64,000 nucleotides of DNA from Verrucomicrobiia bacterium. Its GTDB lineage: Bacteria; Verrucomicrobiota; Verrucomicrobiia; Limisphaerales; UBA1100. Within the stretch, counting starts at the first letter, position 1. Each line of letters starts with the position of its first letter. Positions 40,552 to 49,905 of the stretch are shown one piece after another. The notes beneath the pieces are model-generated. The model saw only the letters and a program-made list of their open reading frames with translations, did no database searches and was not told the DNA's origin. A program made the translations under genes and the position numbers. The stretch covers positions 1 through 64,000 of the forward strand of contig JAAZZB010000059.1 of the NCBI GenBank assembly GCA_014239365.1, in the 5' to 3' direction.

Positions 40552-41097
40552 ATGAAATTCTTAATCCGAATGATTCTGGCCGCGCCGTTGTGGGCGGGCT
40601 TTCAAGCTGTTGCTGCCGATGCCGCCAAGCCGGTGGTGTTCAAAGTAAGCGCGCAATCCTTCACCGCACCCGCGAAATGGGAAAGCACACCGACCGCCAG
40701 CCGAATGCGCGCGGCGCAATTCACCGTGCCGGGCAAGGCCAAAGCGGATGCGGCGGAGTGCGTGTTCTTTTATTTCGGGCCGGGCCAAGCGGGCGGCGCA
40801 CAGGCGAATTTGCGGCGATGGGTGGGCCAATTTGCCCCCGACCCCAAGCCGGTCATTAAGACGGAAGAAGCCAAACACGGCGAAACGCCGGTGGTGTATT
40901 TGTTTGCCGAAGGCACCTTCATGAGCGGCCCGCCCTTTGGCGGGGCCAAAGTGCCCAAGAAAGATTACGGGATGACCGCTGCCGTTTTGGGCACAAAGCC
41001 GGGCTATATTTTTGTCAAATTAACCGGCCCCAAAGCCACGGTGGAAGCCGCCCGGGCGGATTTCAAAAAAATGGTTGAGAGCGGGTTGAAGAAGTAA
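40552..41097 (+). CDS. Secreted protein of unknown function
   Basis: The 181-residue protein has a signal peptide (MKFLIRMILAAPLWAGFQAVAA). The mature part looks like a compact alpha/beta domain with FTVPGKAKADAAECVFFYFG and a C-terminal helix KATVEAARADFKKMVESG. The pattern (a protein protecting a lysine-rich hydrophilic core, two long strands, terminal helix) recalls small periplasmic domains but I cannot name the family. It is followed by the PA14 protein 60 bases on. Confidence 0.65.
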   Translation: MKFLIRMILAAPLWAGFQAVAADAAKPVVFKVSAQSFTAPAKWESTPTASRMRAAQFTVPGKAKADAAECVFFYFGPGQAGGAQANLRRWVGQFAPDPKPVIKTEEAKHGETPVVYLFAEGTFMSGPPFGGAKVPKKDYGMTAAVLGTKPGYIFVKLTGPKATVEAARADFKKMVESGLKK

Positions 41098-41110
41098 AGG
41101 GGGTGACAAA

Positions 41111-41126
41111 TGTAGCCCGGGCTACA
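41111..41126. repeat. TGTAGCCCGGGCTACA perfect palindrome
   Basis: A 16-base perfect palindrome equals the two outer arms of the TGTAGCCCGGG element joined without its central part. Confidence 0.75.
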
Positions 41127-41157
41127 GTGCGACTTTTGTTTTTGAATTTAATTTGAA

Positions 41158-42831
41158 ATGAAGAAGATCATCCAATCCATTTGCACGGTCTTGCTGGCTT
41201 TGGTTTCGTGCTTCGCAATGGCCGGCACGGTCACCACCAAGGACGGCCAGGGCTTTACAGGGTTGGTGCAGTTTGCGGATGCGGATCATTTAAGCGTGGG
41301 GCCGGCGAAGGGGCCGCGCAAACTCATCGCGCTGGCGGATGTGTTGACGGCGACGTTTGATCCTCCGTTGAATCCTGAGCAACTGGCGCAGGGCGCGCCG
41401 ATGGCGGGGAAGGGGCGCGGGCTTCTGGCGGCTTATCACGATCGGCCGAATTTCAAAGGGCGCGTGATTTATCGACTGGATGAAACCATCGACCACCAAT
41501 GGCGCTCCAAAAATCCGGTATTCGATTTGCCGCGTGATTATTTTTCGGTGCGCTGGAGTGGCGAATTGGAAGCGCCGGTGACCGGCGAATATACCTTCAC
41601 GCTGCTCGCCAATGACGGCGGAAAATTAAAAGTGGGCACGCTGGAGGTGGGCCGGATGGAAGCGCTGGCGGGGTTCCGCGAGCGGGGTAAGGTGACGCTG
41701 CAAGGCGGCAAGCGCGTTCCATTTGTGTTTGAGTTTTTTGATAACTACGGCGAAGCCAGCGCGCGGATTCATTGGCAAGGGCCGGGGTTTCAGGCGGGGT
41801 CGATTCCGTTGCGGCAATTGTATCCCGCTGTGCCGGTGGCGCGCGCGCCGAAAGGGCTAGCGGGGCAGCACGGGTTCCTCGGGGCCTATTATCAAAACCG
41901 ATTTTTTTATGGCGACGCCGTGCTGGCGATTGATCCGAAACTGGATTTCGCCGCAGTGAAGCCGCCTAAGGAATTTGCCGATAAAAATTACAGCGTGCGT
42001 TGGACCGGGCAATTGAAGGCCACGCACACGGAGGAGTACACCTTCAAAGTGGAGACGGACGAAGGCGTTCGGTTTTGGGTGGGCGGCAAGTTGGTGGTGA
42101 ACCAGCTTTCCAATCGCTTACTGCAAACTTTTACGGGCACCGCGCCACTGGAACGCGGCGCGCGCTACAACGTGCGGATCGAATCGGTGCACCGTACCGG
42201 TGGCGGACGGCTGAAGGTTTCCTGGGTCAGCAAATCGATGCAGGAATCGGTGCTGGGCGGCAACGCGACGTTCCCATTTTTTCAACCCCCGATTCCGGAG
42301 AAATTAGAAGGCGGCGAGGTGGAGGAATCGCAAATGCTCGGCGTGTTTTCCTGGGGCGGTTCGCGCGTGGCCGCTGCGGTGACCACGGCGGATGACTCGG
42401 CGGTGCGTTTTGAAGAAGGTAGTTTTCCGGCGCGGATGTCCACCGTGAACGTGGCGCGCATTGTCTTGAAGCCCGTGCCGGAGCGTTATCGCGCGCGCTT
42501 GGCGGCGCAGCGCAAAGGGGTGTTGCTGACGAATGGCGATTTTATTGAGGGCGAATTGCAGGAACTTAAAACCGATTGGCTGACGCTCAACTCGGTGTTG
42601 TTCGGCATCAAAGTATACGGCCGGGGCGAAGTCATCGCGCTGGTGCTGGGCAAGATTGCCGATAAGCCGCCGCGCAGCGCGAAATTTGAATTGCGTTTGG
42701 AAGATGGGTCGCTCCTTTTCGCGCGCCGTTTCAAACTGGTAAAAGGCAGCGTGGAGGTCGATGATCCGACGGTGGGCAAAGTGAGCGTTCCGCTGGCGGA
42801 ACTGGAAGCGTTGCGCGCGGTGAAGCGGTAG
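41158..42831 (+). CDS. Secreted protein with two PA14 domains and NGD modules
   Basis: The 557-residue protein has a signal peptide (to about residue 22) and a short module at 23-67 (TTKDGQGFTGLVQF). Two PA14 domains follow at about 88-224 (YFSVRWSGELEAPVTGEYTF, then NDGGKLKVG) and 239-365 (YSVRWTGQLKATHTEEYTF, then ETDEGVRFWVGG). Up to three C-terminal modules lie at about 395-440, 453-498 (LLTNGDFIEGELQELKTDWL) and 508-553 (LRLEDGSLLFARRF). PA14 domains bind glycans or mediate adhesion. The modules match those in the genes at 60701 and 62275. It is convergent with the macroglobulin gene. Confidence 0.82.
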   Translation: MKKIIQSICTVLLALVSCFAMAGTVTTKDGQGFTGLVQFADADHLSVGPAKGPRKLIALADVLTATFDPPLNPEQLAQGAPMAGKGRGLLAAYHDRPNFKGRVIYRLDETIDHQWRSKNPVFDLPRDYFSVRWSGELEAPVTGEYTFTLLANDGGKLKVGTLEVGRMEALAGFRERGKVTLQGGKRVPFVFEFFDNYGEASARIHWQGPGFQAGSIPLRQLYPAVPVARAPKGLAGQHGFLGAYYQNRFFYGDAVLAIDPKLDFAAVKPPKEFADKNYSVRWTGQLKATHTEEYTFKVETDEGVRFWVGGKLVVNQLSNRLLQTFTGTAPLERGARYNVRIESVHRTGGGRLKVSWVSKSMQESVLGGNATFPFFQPPIPEKLEGGEVEESQMLGVFSWGGSRVAAAVTTADDSAVRFEEGSFPARMSTVNVARIVLKPVPERYRARLAAQRKGVLLTNGDFIEGELQELKTDWLTLNSVLFGIKVYGRGEVIALVLGKIADKPPRSAKFELRLEDGSLLFARRFKLVKGSVEVDDPTVGKVSVPLAELEALRAVKR

Positions 42832-42848
42832 GGAGGGGTTTTTGGGGT

Positions 42849-42954
42849 GGGAGGGCGAAGCTTCTGCTGAGCCGTGGCGCACGGAACGTGCGTCTTATCC
42901 AACACGGAAGTGCGGCTGCGCCGCCCTTCGGCTCAGCGGGAGCTTCGCCCTCCC
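42849..42954. repeat. GGGAGGGCGAAGCTTCTG palindromic element, copy 2
   Basis: The arm GGGAGGGCGAAGCTTCTGCT starts at 42849 and its near-perfect reverse complement ends in CTTCGCCCTCCC at 42954. The first copy is at 7555-7654. Confidence 0.8.
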
Positions 42955-42972
42955 GAGTGGGGTTTAATAAAA

Positions 42973-42998
42973 AAAGGCCGGGATTGCTCCCGGCCTTT
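42973..42998. terminator. Bidirectional rho-independent terminator
   Basis: AAAGGCCGGGA (42973-42983) and TCCCGGCCTTT (42988-42998) form a perfect 11-bp stem with a TTGC loop between the convergent PA14 and macroglobulin genes. A runs precede it and T-rich sequence follows further on. Confidence 0.8.
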
Positions 42999-43024
42999 GG
43001 GTTGATTGTTTGTTTTTCTTTTTT

Positions 43025-46000
43025 CTAATTCTTCACCGATAGCTTGTGGCTGGCTGAGTGGCTGTTGAACTCAGGCGCGTAGAGGCATTGGATGTTGGCG
43101 ATGCCGCTTTGGTATTGGCCTTTGTGCTGCACGCGGACGTTGTACTCGAAGACGTAAACGCCTTTGGGCAGGTAGTCGATGTAGAAGTGTGAGGCGGTGT
43201 CGCGGGTCATATGGTAATACCCGAGGCCGTCTTGATACTTGTACTTGCTGAGCACGTTGGTGGGTTCGGTGCCGCTGCCGCGTTGGTCTTTCATGTGGAC
43301 GTATTCCATATCGCGATCGGTGCGGAGCACGAGGCGCACGACGAGTTCGTCGCCGGTTTTGAGGCCGCCGCTGATGGGGACTAACTGCGGGCCTTTGGGC
43401 GTGTTCACTTTGGTGAAGAGCTGCTTGGTGAGCTTCAGCGGAGTGTCTTCGTGCGGGGTGACTTTGGAAATGTCTTCCATGTATTGCCAGTGCACGCTGC
43501 CCCACGCGACGCCTTCGTCGTGTTTGGTGAGCTTGATGTTTCCGTAGCTGGGTTTCACGTCGCTCCCGAGGAAACGATGCTCATAAAAGCCGGTGCCGGC
43601 TTCGACGTTCTTGGGCTCGATCTTGTGGTCGCCCACGGTGACTTCCACGAGCGCATCGCTGATGAGCGGGTTGGCACCTTGCAACAGCAGCGCGTAGCAC
43701 GCGTCGGCGGTGGCTTTGGTGGTCTTCCAATCCTGCGTTTGCTTTTGCTTGAGCAGCCAAACTTTGGCGTCCTCCAGCGCATCGAAGTCCTGCGTCACTT
43801 CGTGGAAGGCTTCGATCATCATCGCCTGGGTTTCGATGGGCGCGCGGTACCACCAATGGCTGTGCTCTTGGTCGCGCCAGAAGAGGCCCATTTCCTCGTT
43901 GGTGACGGAGCGTTCTTTGATGGATTTGACGATGAGCTTGGCGAGGCCGTTGTAGTCGGCTTTCTTTTGGAACTTACCGAAGCGATTCATCGCGATGGCG
44001 ACTTGCGCTTGATTCATCCGCGAGAGGCGCAGGAAGTATTGCGTGCCGTCCTTCTCGGTCTTCACCGCTTGATTGATGAAGTACTCAATAGCCACGCGAT
44101 GCTGCGCGGCGATGGCACGATCTTTCAGGAAGAACGAACGGCAGTAGAGATACTGCGCAATCATTGAGGACAGATTATTGCGCTCAAGGTTGCCGTGTTT
44201 TTTGATCTCGAGGTAGGTGCGATGGATCCAATTGTCGAGGCGGTTGACGGCTTTGATGGCCATGTTCGCGTCGATATCCACATTCATCGCGCGCATCCGG
44301 CCGAAGCCGGTGGTGATGTAGAGGGTGATGTAATCGCTGGGACGTCCGCCGGGCATCCACGGCCACGCGCCATCGGCGAACTGTGTTTCGCGCAGCTTAC
44401 GGATGGACAATTGCGTTTCGGCAGTGAGCCGTTTGTCCTCGAAGAGAATGCCCACATTGCGGCGCGCCTGACTTTCGCTCTTGGCCTGACGCAGCCACGG
44501 GGTTTCATCGAGCATCACAGATTTGAGATCCTGATTTTTCTCCAGTGGGCTGTCGAGCGCCGGCGTGTTGCGCCATTGATCAAACACACCGCGGATGCGT
44601 GCGTCGCTATTGGCAATGTGCCGCGCGAGGCCGTTGGCGTAGAGGCGCGTGAAGGTGCTCATCGTGCTGGGGTGAGGGCTCTCCATTAAGTAGGGGAGCG
44701 CCATTACCGCGTACCAGTTTGGGTTGGAAACCATTTGCACGGTGTAACGCTCGTGCTTGATGGTGTCGCTCTTGCCGGAGCCGATGAGTTTGTCGAATTT
44801 GAATTCCTTTGTCTTCGCGCCGCGAATGGGGAGCGGCAGGCTTTCGGTGACAAAGATGCGGCGGCTGAGTACGGGCAGGAAGCCTTGCTCGCCATCGGTG
44901 ACGGTGTCCGTGCCGCCCACAGCTTTGTAAGTGAGGAAGCCAAGATCATCCGGCACGTTGATGCGCCAGCTGTAGGTTTTGCTTTGCTTGGCGGGCACGG
45001 TGAATTTTTTATCCAAATCCGCATTGCCGAGTTGGTCATCCACGCTGTCATTGGTGAGTGCGTCTGCAAATGTGAGGCGCACTTTGCCGGTGGCTTCTTT
45101 GTCGGTCATATTAGTGACCTTCACGGTGAACTCCAGCTGATCGCCTTCACGCACGAAGCGGGGCGGGTTGGGTTGCACCATAATATCTTTGGCGGTCACC
45201 GTGCTTCCGCTGAGGAAACCGCTGCGCAATTCGTTATCGTGCGTGAAGCCCATAAACTTCCATTTAGTGAGCGCCTCGGGCATTTCGAATTCCAAACGCA
45301 CCTCGCCTTTTTTATTGGCCACAATGTGCGGCATAAAGAAGGCCGTTTCGTTGAGGTTCTTGCGAGCGGTTACTTGGTCAAGGTTGGGGCCGGTGGAGGC
45401 TGCGACTCCGGCTCCTTCTCTGTCTGCCACGGGAGAAGTTTCGCCAGAGAAAACTCCTTCGCCGCCCAAAGGAAGCCCAGTGGTCGGCATCACCGCACCA
45501 TCGGCTTCGGCCATTCCTTTGCGCATTGCCATTTGGGGGGCGGGTGCGCCGGGTGCGCCCATTGCGGCATTCATCGCCATTCCTGGGCGCCCACTACGGA
45601 AGGACGACGCTCTCTCGGCGCCGTAGTAACCATAGCCATAAAGATTGGCCGTGATTTCGCGGGGGAAGCTGCGGTAGTTGTGGCTCACGGTGTGGTGACT
45701 GCGGCGGGTCCATTGGCCGTGCAGATGGTTGAGGCCTTTGGTGGCGTTTTCAAAACGCTGGTTTAAGCGGGCGTAATCCTGCCGGAACACGTTGAGGTTC
45801 TGCTGCCATTGGTGCGGTTTGAATTGGTCGAGGCTTTCGTCGTACAGCACGGCGGCCATTTCGGCGACGGCTTTCTCGGCATCGGAACCGGTGATGACGG
45901 CGGTCCATTTTTCCTTTTGGCCGGGCTGCAGTTTGTCCGTGAAATGCTCCCACTTGACGGTGAGGTTTTTATTCGTCCACGGCACGTTGATCTTGCGGCT

Positions 46001-49000
46001 GCTGAGGTACGCGCGATTTTCGCGCACCATTGTGACGTGCAGCGTGAAGCCGCCGCGCATCGCTTCGTTGACCGCTTGTTTGATGGCGAACTGCGTGAGG
46101 CCGCGTTCGGTCCAGAAGCTCTGGAGAATTTTGCGGCGATGTTCGATCTCGATATACGCGCGGGCCTCGCCGTAGCCGCTGCCCCACAAAGCCATAAACT
46201 CGTTACCCGGCTCAACGCTCCACGTGGGCGACTTGAGCACGTGCGGCACGCGAATGCCGAGCTTCGCCGCTTGCGGGTTGAGCACTTGGATAGGGGAACG
46301 CGCGGTGACTTTTTTGCCAAAGCGATCCTGTGTTTCGAGGATGACGCGGTACGCGCCTTCTTTGAGTTTGAAGTTGAAGCTCGCTTGGCCGCTGGCGTCG
46401 GTGGTGAAGCCTTTCTCGGCGACGACCTTGCCGAGCTTCCAGGAATTGACATTCGAAGAATCCGGCGCGGGCACAAACTCCGGCGCAAATCGACCGTGAC
46501 GATGAGGCATCACGTGGCGCGGGTTGACGAGCTTGGCGCGCTCGACGTTGGCGGGTTGTTTCAGCGCGTACAATTTCAGCGTGCCTTCGGCGCGTTGGCC
46601 GATGCCGTCGAGCGACGTGGTGCTAATGCTAATCGCGGTGTCCTTGCCTTGCACCTGCCAGTCGGCGGCGGACACGCTGGCTTTCAGCGCGGTGTAGCCG
46701 AGGTTGATGGAATGGCTGTCACTGCGGGTTTCGCCGGTGGTATCGGTGACGTCCGCGTGGATGGTGTAACGGAACGTCGGCTCGTCCTTAGCCGCAACGC
46801 TGAGGTCCGGCTTGGCGATGAACTTCACATCAAACGCGCCATTGGCTTTGGTGGTGGCGGTGCCGTGAGCGATTTCCTGCGTCTTGCCCTGCGGCATGGG
46901 GCGCCACCAATAGTGCCAACCCCACCACACGGGATAACGCACTTCGCGGACGACGCGCCATTTGACTTTCGCATCGTTGATGGCCGCGCCGGTGTAGCCG
47001 GTGGCCTTGCCGATGAGGGCGACTTCGCCGCTGAGTTTGCCGGCGGTCTTGGGTGCGGCGAGTTCCACTTGGAATTTGGGCCGCTTGTATTCCTCCACAT
47101 TGATGGAGGCATTGCCGCGTGGGCCGGTGGTGACCTGTAAACTCATGCGGCCCAGCACGCGGTCGCGTGGGGCGGTGAACTTGCCGCTGAACGAGCCGTA
47201 ATCATTGGCGCGATGTTGCTGGCGGGAAACCTCTTTGCCATTGCGATCGCGGAAGATGACCGTCACGAATGAATTCGGGATGGTGCGGTAGTTGTCGTTG
47301 TGTTGATCGACGTGGATGCAGAGGCCTTTGTATTCCACCGTTTGGCCGGGGCGATACAGCGAGCGGTCGGTGAAAAAGATGGTGCGATCGTACGGGCGCG
47401 GATTGTTGATGCGACCGTGGTTGTACCAGTCATTCGCGGTGCTCAGCTGTTGGCCGCCTTTGCTGGCGAGCAACAAGTAGCCACGCTGCACGGCTTGGAA
47501 TTTGAAATGGCCGTTGGCGTCCGATGTGGTGGGAGCCGCTTCGGTGCGGACATTGTTGCGCTCGCGGAACCACGCGCGGATCTTGGCATTGGCCACGGGC
47601 TCGCCGCTTTTGGCATCGAGCACAAATCCTTCCACAAGGCCATTGCCGCTGCGCTGGCGCATTACGATGCTGAGATCGCTGGCCCAGAAGCTGGTGTAAT
47701 AGCAGACGTTATTGGCGGCAGTGAAATTTTTGGTGTGGCTGCTGATGAGATAATAAAATCCTTCCGGCATTCCTTTGGGCGGTTTGATGGTCTTCACCGC
47801 TTCGTGATAGTCGGTGGTGGGCGGCAGTTTGACGCTCCATTCTTTGATGACTTCCTTGCGGAGCAGGGCGGCGCGTTCGTTGTTGTCGAGCCAGTTGGGG
47901 TTGCCGCGTTTGCGTTTCATGGCGACTTCCCAATTCTCAGCCACCACGCGGAAATGGATTTGATCCACGTTGCGGTATTTAATCGTGATCTCGGATTGCG
48001 GGTCATTCCAAACGCGCTCGATGGTGACGTTGCTGCTCTTGGCCTCGATTTGGATAACGAGATTGTGGCACTGCGCGCCGCCGGGGGTTTTGGGAAATGC
48101 ATTCGCGCCTTGGAGGGCGATCTTGCGGGCCTGCACTTTGTCGCCTTCCTGATCGAGCGATTGGGCGAGGTGATAGCGACCGCGGGCGGAGATGCGGTGG
48201 TCGGCCCATTCGGCGATGAAACGTTTGAGCGCGGCGCGGTAGCGATCGTTTTTGGTTTCGCCGAAGGCTTTGTTTTTGCCGAAGTTGATGCGCGAAAGAT
48301 CGGCATCGATGTACGCGCTTTTGTCTTTGTCGTTTTTGTGGAACGCAAGCAAGTCGCGGTAAAGATTCAATGCCTTGACCGTGCGGCTTTCGGTGTCGGT
48401 GGTCTTGATTTGCCACGCCATGAATTTCGCGGCGGAGTCGAAGACCGGATCGGTGGCGCTCAGTTCAAACGCATCCTGCGCCTTGGCGCCGGCTTGTTCG
48501 CCGGTGCTGTAAAACTGCAGCGCGTTGTACACGAGAAAATCGTACATCGTGGGTCGGAAGCTATCGGGCGCCGTGCCTTTGTTGAGCAGCTCATTGTAAT
48601 CGGCCACGGCGGTTTTTTGCAGAACCGTTTTGTGCGCGAGCGCTTTGGTGAATTGTTTGTCGATCTCAGTGAAAATGCGGGCGAGATCCCACGTCTCAAA
48701 ATCCTTACCATTCGCGCTGCCCGATTGGGTGCGTTGCAGGAAGCGCCAGCGGTTTTGCTGGAAATAATGCCAGTACCAATTGGCGAGGATCGCTTCCATC
48801 ACCGGCTTCATCGCGGCGGGCGCCTTGGCGATCTCGGCCTCCATCCGGCGAATTTTCTCATGCGCTTTGTTGCCTTGGATGTTGCTCTCGAGCGCCATCT
48901 TTTTGCCAATCGCCTTGATGGCCTCGGCGTAATCCTTGTCGCGCAAGGTCTGCGCGATGATCGGTTCCAGATGCGTGATGGCCGTTTTGGGCAGCCCCTT

Positions 49001-49123
49001 CTTGAGGGCGGCATCGTAGGCCTTCCAGTTTTGGGCCTTGGAAAGCTTGGCGGGCGGATCCGCAGCATTGATGAGCGTGATAGCGAGGGCCACGAGGGCC
49101 AGAGAAGCAATGAGTTTTTTCAT
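43025..49123 (-). CDS. Giant alpha-2-macroglobulin family protein without thioester
   Basis: The 2032-residue protein has a signal peptide (KKLIASLALVALAITLINA) and an N-terminal alpha-helical region. A carboxypeptidase-regulatory-like beta domain lies near 490-570 (GFVLDAKSGEPVANAKIRAW). The MG2 domain begins near 586 (DRSLYRPGQTVEYKG), and an A2M domain near 1260 (FFMPHIVANKKGEV). The helical toroid domain starts near 1478 (ESPHPSTMSTF), exactly where the CGEQ/CLEQ thioester is expected; no Cys-Gly-Glu-Gln occurs. Family members trap or bind proteases or support the envelope. Start ATG 49123 is set by the signal peptide. A Met/Gly/Ala-rich insert near 1170-1200 may be a bait-like region. 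Confidence 0.88.
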   Translation of the reverse strand: MKKLIASLALVALAITLINAADPPAKLSKAQNWKAYDAALKKGLPKTAITHLEPIIAQTLRDKDYAEAIKAIGKKMALESNIQGNKAHEKIRRMEAEIAKAPAAMKPVMEAILANWYWHYFQQNRWRFLQRTQSGSANGKDFETWDLARIFTEIDKQFTKALAHKTVLQKTAVADYNELLNKGTAPDSFRPTMYDFLVYNALQFYSTGEQAGAKAQDAFELSATDPVFDSAAKFMAWQIKTTDTESRTVKALNLYRDLLAFHKNDKDKSAYIDADLSRINFGKNKAFGETKNDRYRAALKRFIAEWADHRISARGRYHLAQSLDQEGDKVQARKIALQGANAFPKTPGGAQCHNLVIQIEAKSSNVTIERVWNDPQSEITIKYRNVDQIHFRVVAENWEVAMKRKRGNPNWLDNNERAALLRKEVIKEWSVKLPPTTDYHEAVKTIKPPKGMPEGFYYLISSHTKNFTAANNVCYYTSFWASDLSIVMRQRSGNGLVEGFVLDAKSGEPVANAKIRAWFRERNNVRTEAAPTTSDANGHFKFQAVQRGYLLLASKGGQQLSTANDWYNHGRINNPRPYDRTIFFTDRSLYRPGQTVEYKGLCIHVDQHNDNYRTIPNSFVTVIFRDRNGKEVSRQQHRANDYGSFSGKFTAPRDRVLGRMSLQVTTGPRGNASINVEEYKRPKFQVELAAPKTAGKLSGEVALIGKATGYTGAAINDAKVKWRVVREVRYPVWWGWHYWWRPMPQGKTQEIAHGTATTKANGAFDVKFIAKPDLSVAAKDEPTFRYTIHADVTDTTGETRSDSHSINLGYTALKASVSAADWQVQGKDTAISISTTSLDGIGQRAEGTLKLYALKQPANVERAKLVNPRHVMPHRHGRFAPEFVPAPDSSNVNSWKLGKVVAEKGFTTDASGQASFNFKLKEGAYRVILETQDRFGKKVTARSPIQVLNPQAAKLGIRVPHVLKSPTWSVEPGNEFMALWGSGYGEARAYIEIEHRRKILQSFWTERGLTQFAIKQAVNEAMRGGFTLHVTMVRENRAYLSSRKINVPWTNKNLTVKWEHFTDKLQPGQKEKWTAVITGSDAEKAVAEMAAVLYDESLDQFKPHQWQQNLNVFRQDYARLNQRFENATKGLNHLHGQWTRRSHHTVSHNYRSFPREITANLYGYGYYGAERASSFRSGRPGMAMNAAMGAPGAPAPQMAMRKGMAEADGAVMPTTGLPLGGEGVFSGETSPVADREGAGVAASTGPNLDQVTARKNLNETAFFMPHIVANKKGEVRLEFEMPEALTKWKFMGFTHDNELRSGFLSGSTVTAKDIMVQPNPPRFVREGDQLEFTVKVTNMTDKEATGKVRLTFADALTNDSVDDQLGNADLDKKFTVPAKQSKTYSWRINVPDDLGFLTYKAVGGTDTVTDGEQGFLPVLSRRIFVTESLPLPIRGAKTKEFKFDKLIGSGKSDTIKHERYTVQMVSNPNWYAVMALPYLMESPHPSTMSTFTRLYANGLARHIANSDARIRGVFDQWRNTPALDSPLEKNQDLKSVMLDETPWLRQAKSESQARRNVGILFEDKRLTAETQLSIRKLRETQFADGAWPWMPGGRPSDYITLYITTGFGRMRAMNVDIDANMAIKAVNRLDNWIHRTYLEIKKHGNLERNNLSSMIAQYLYCRSFFLKDRAIAAQHRVAIEYFINQAVKTEKDGTQYFLRLSRMNQAQVAIAMNRFGKFQKKADYNGLAKLIVKSIKERSVTNEEMGLFWRDQEHSHWWYRAPIETQAMMIEAFHEVTQDFDALEDAKVWLLKQKQTQDWKTTKATADACYALLLQGANPLISDALVEVTVGDHKIEPKNVEAGTGFYEHRFLGSDVKPSYGNIKLTKHDEGVAWGSVHWQYMEDISKVTPHEDTPLKLTKQLFTKVNTPKGPQLVPISGGLKTGDELVVRLVLRTDRDMEYVHMKDQRGSGTEPTNVLSKYKYQDGLGYYHMTRDTASHFYIDYLPKGVYVFEYNVRVQHKGQYQSGIANIQCLYAPEFNSHSASHKLSVKN

Positions 49124-49265
49124 AGTATTAAGAACAGTTAATCCAGTTTTGCAACTAATTGGGGGTTGGACGGAACAAAGCGCAACCGTACTCCGCCAAA
49201 CGACTATATAGAGAGGGTAAGCAAAGGGAGGGCGATGGCAACCCAAAATGTAGCCCGGGAGGGTG

Positions 49266-49319
49266 GGTAGGGTCGGCTCTCCGAGCCGACCTTGGCGCGC
49301 TCGGAGAGCACGCCCTACC
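49266..49319. repeat. GGTAGGG...GCGCTCGGAGAGCACG palindromic element, copy 2
   Basis: The right half (GGCGCGCTCGGAGAGCACGC) is identical to that at 32159-32212. The left hairpin differs in sequence (GTCGGCTCTCCGAGCCGAC) but is still a perfect hairpin. Confidence 0.8.
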
Positions 49320-49343
49320 TTTACCCGATTGCGCATCGCCCCC

Positions 49344-49394
49344 GGTAGGGACGCGCTGTGCGCGTCCGTGGACACGCGGCAGCGTGTCCCTACC
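49344..49394. repeat. GGTAGGGACGCGCTG palindromic element, copy 2
   Basis: It matches the element at 10105-10154 except for a one- to two-base change near the middle. Here it is free of coding sequence. Confidence 0.85.
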
Positions 49395-49405
49395 ATTTCA
49401 TCACG

Positions 49406-49611
49406 GGTTGGCATCATTCTATCCTAGGTTGGCGACGTTCCAGAGCGGGTTGGAAGAGGGAAAACACGGTTGGGTAGTCTCCAACTCGGGTTGGCGAGCT
49501 TTTAACTTAGGTTGGCAAGCTTCCAGAACGGGTTGGAAAGGAAAAAACACGGTTGTGGACTCTCCAACCTAGGCCGGAATGATGCCAACCTAGGGTAAAA
49601 GCCTTCCAACC
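49406..49611. repeat. 21-base periodic GGTTGG/CCAACC array
   Basis: GGTTGG starts at 49406, 49427, 49448, 49468, 49489, 49510 and 49531, and GGTTGT at 49551. CCAACC then starts at 49564, 49585 and 49606. Steps are 21 or 20 bases within each orientation. Bases between the words repeat in a higher-order unit of about 83 bases: TTCCAGA, then GGAAAACAC, then CTCCAAC, then AGCTTTTAAC. Confidence 0.85.
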
Positions 49612-49682
49612 TCGGGTAAAACCTTAAAATACCGCTATTTTTGCGTTTTAGCCTGATTTTTGCTTGGAATATGGGGTTGCGG

Positions 49683-49741
49683 CGGACTCGCAGGCTCGTC
49701 CCTCCAAGATAGCCCACTGGAGGGACGAGCCTGCGAGTCCG
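49683..49741. repeat. CGGACTCGCAGGCTCGTCCC palindrome with 24-bp arms
   Basis: The arm at 49683-49706 is exactly reverse-complemented at 49718-49741 with an 11-base loop. Such a long perfect hairpin with no T-tract is not a standard terminator. Confidence 0.9.
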
Positions 49742-49905
49742 CGATCCATGCGGGAACGGCGGTTCAACCCCTTCGGGAGGGTTGCGGTTCCCAGCACTTT
49801 TGGGTGCTTCAGTAGAAGGTCTCTTTAGGGCATTTTACAATTTCGTTTGCCTTGGGGGAGGTTTCCGTCAGGGTCGCCGTCCAACAGCAGCACAGGTATA
49901 TTTTT

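Larger units (their letters stand above)
49124..49905. other. Repeat-filled intergenic region between divergent genes
   Basis: About 780 bases separate the macroglobulin and MoxR starts. I see no real gene. It holds a TGTAGCCCGGG word (49249-49259), two palindromic elements (49266-49319 and 49344-49394), a 21-base periodic array (49406-49611) and a 24-bp-arm palindrome (49683-49741). GGTTTCCGTCAGGG and a T-rich TATATTTTT lie just before the MoxR start. Confidence 0.7.

Noticed and set aside
47300-49141. 613-codon plus-strand open frame
   Set aside because: It lies antisense to the macroglobulin gene, whose signal peptide and domains are clear. The long frame follows from codon bias in GC-rich DNA. 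The plus frame at 45809-47140 is the same case.
49406-49611. CRISPR-like array
   Set aside because: The conserved word is only 6-7 bases, the period is 21, the polarity flips and intervening bases repeat in a higher-order pattern. There are no unique spacers and no cas genes.
49502-49717. 71-codon minus-strand frame with heptad repeats (FYPRLEGFYPRLASFRPRL)
   Set aside because: Its repetitive sequence simply reflects the 21-base DNA array; the start has no ribosome-binding site and half lies in a palindrome. The plus-strand frame at 49159-49572 is rejected for the same reason.
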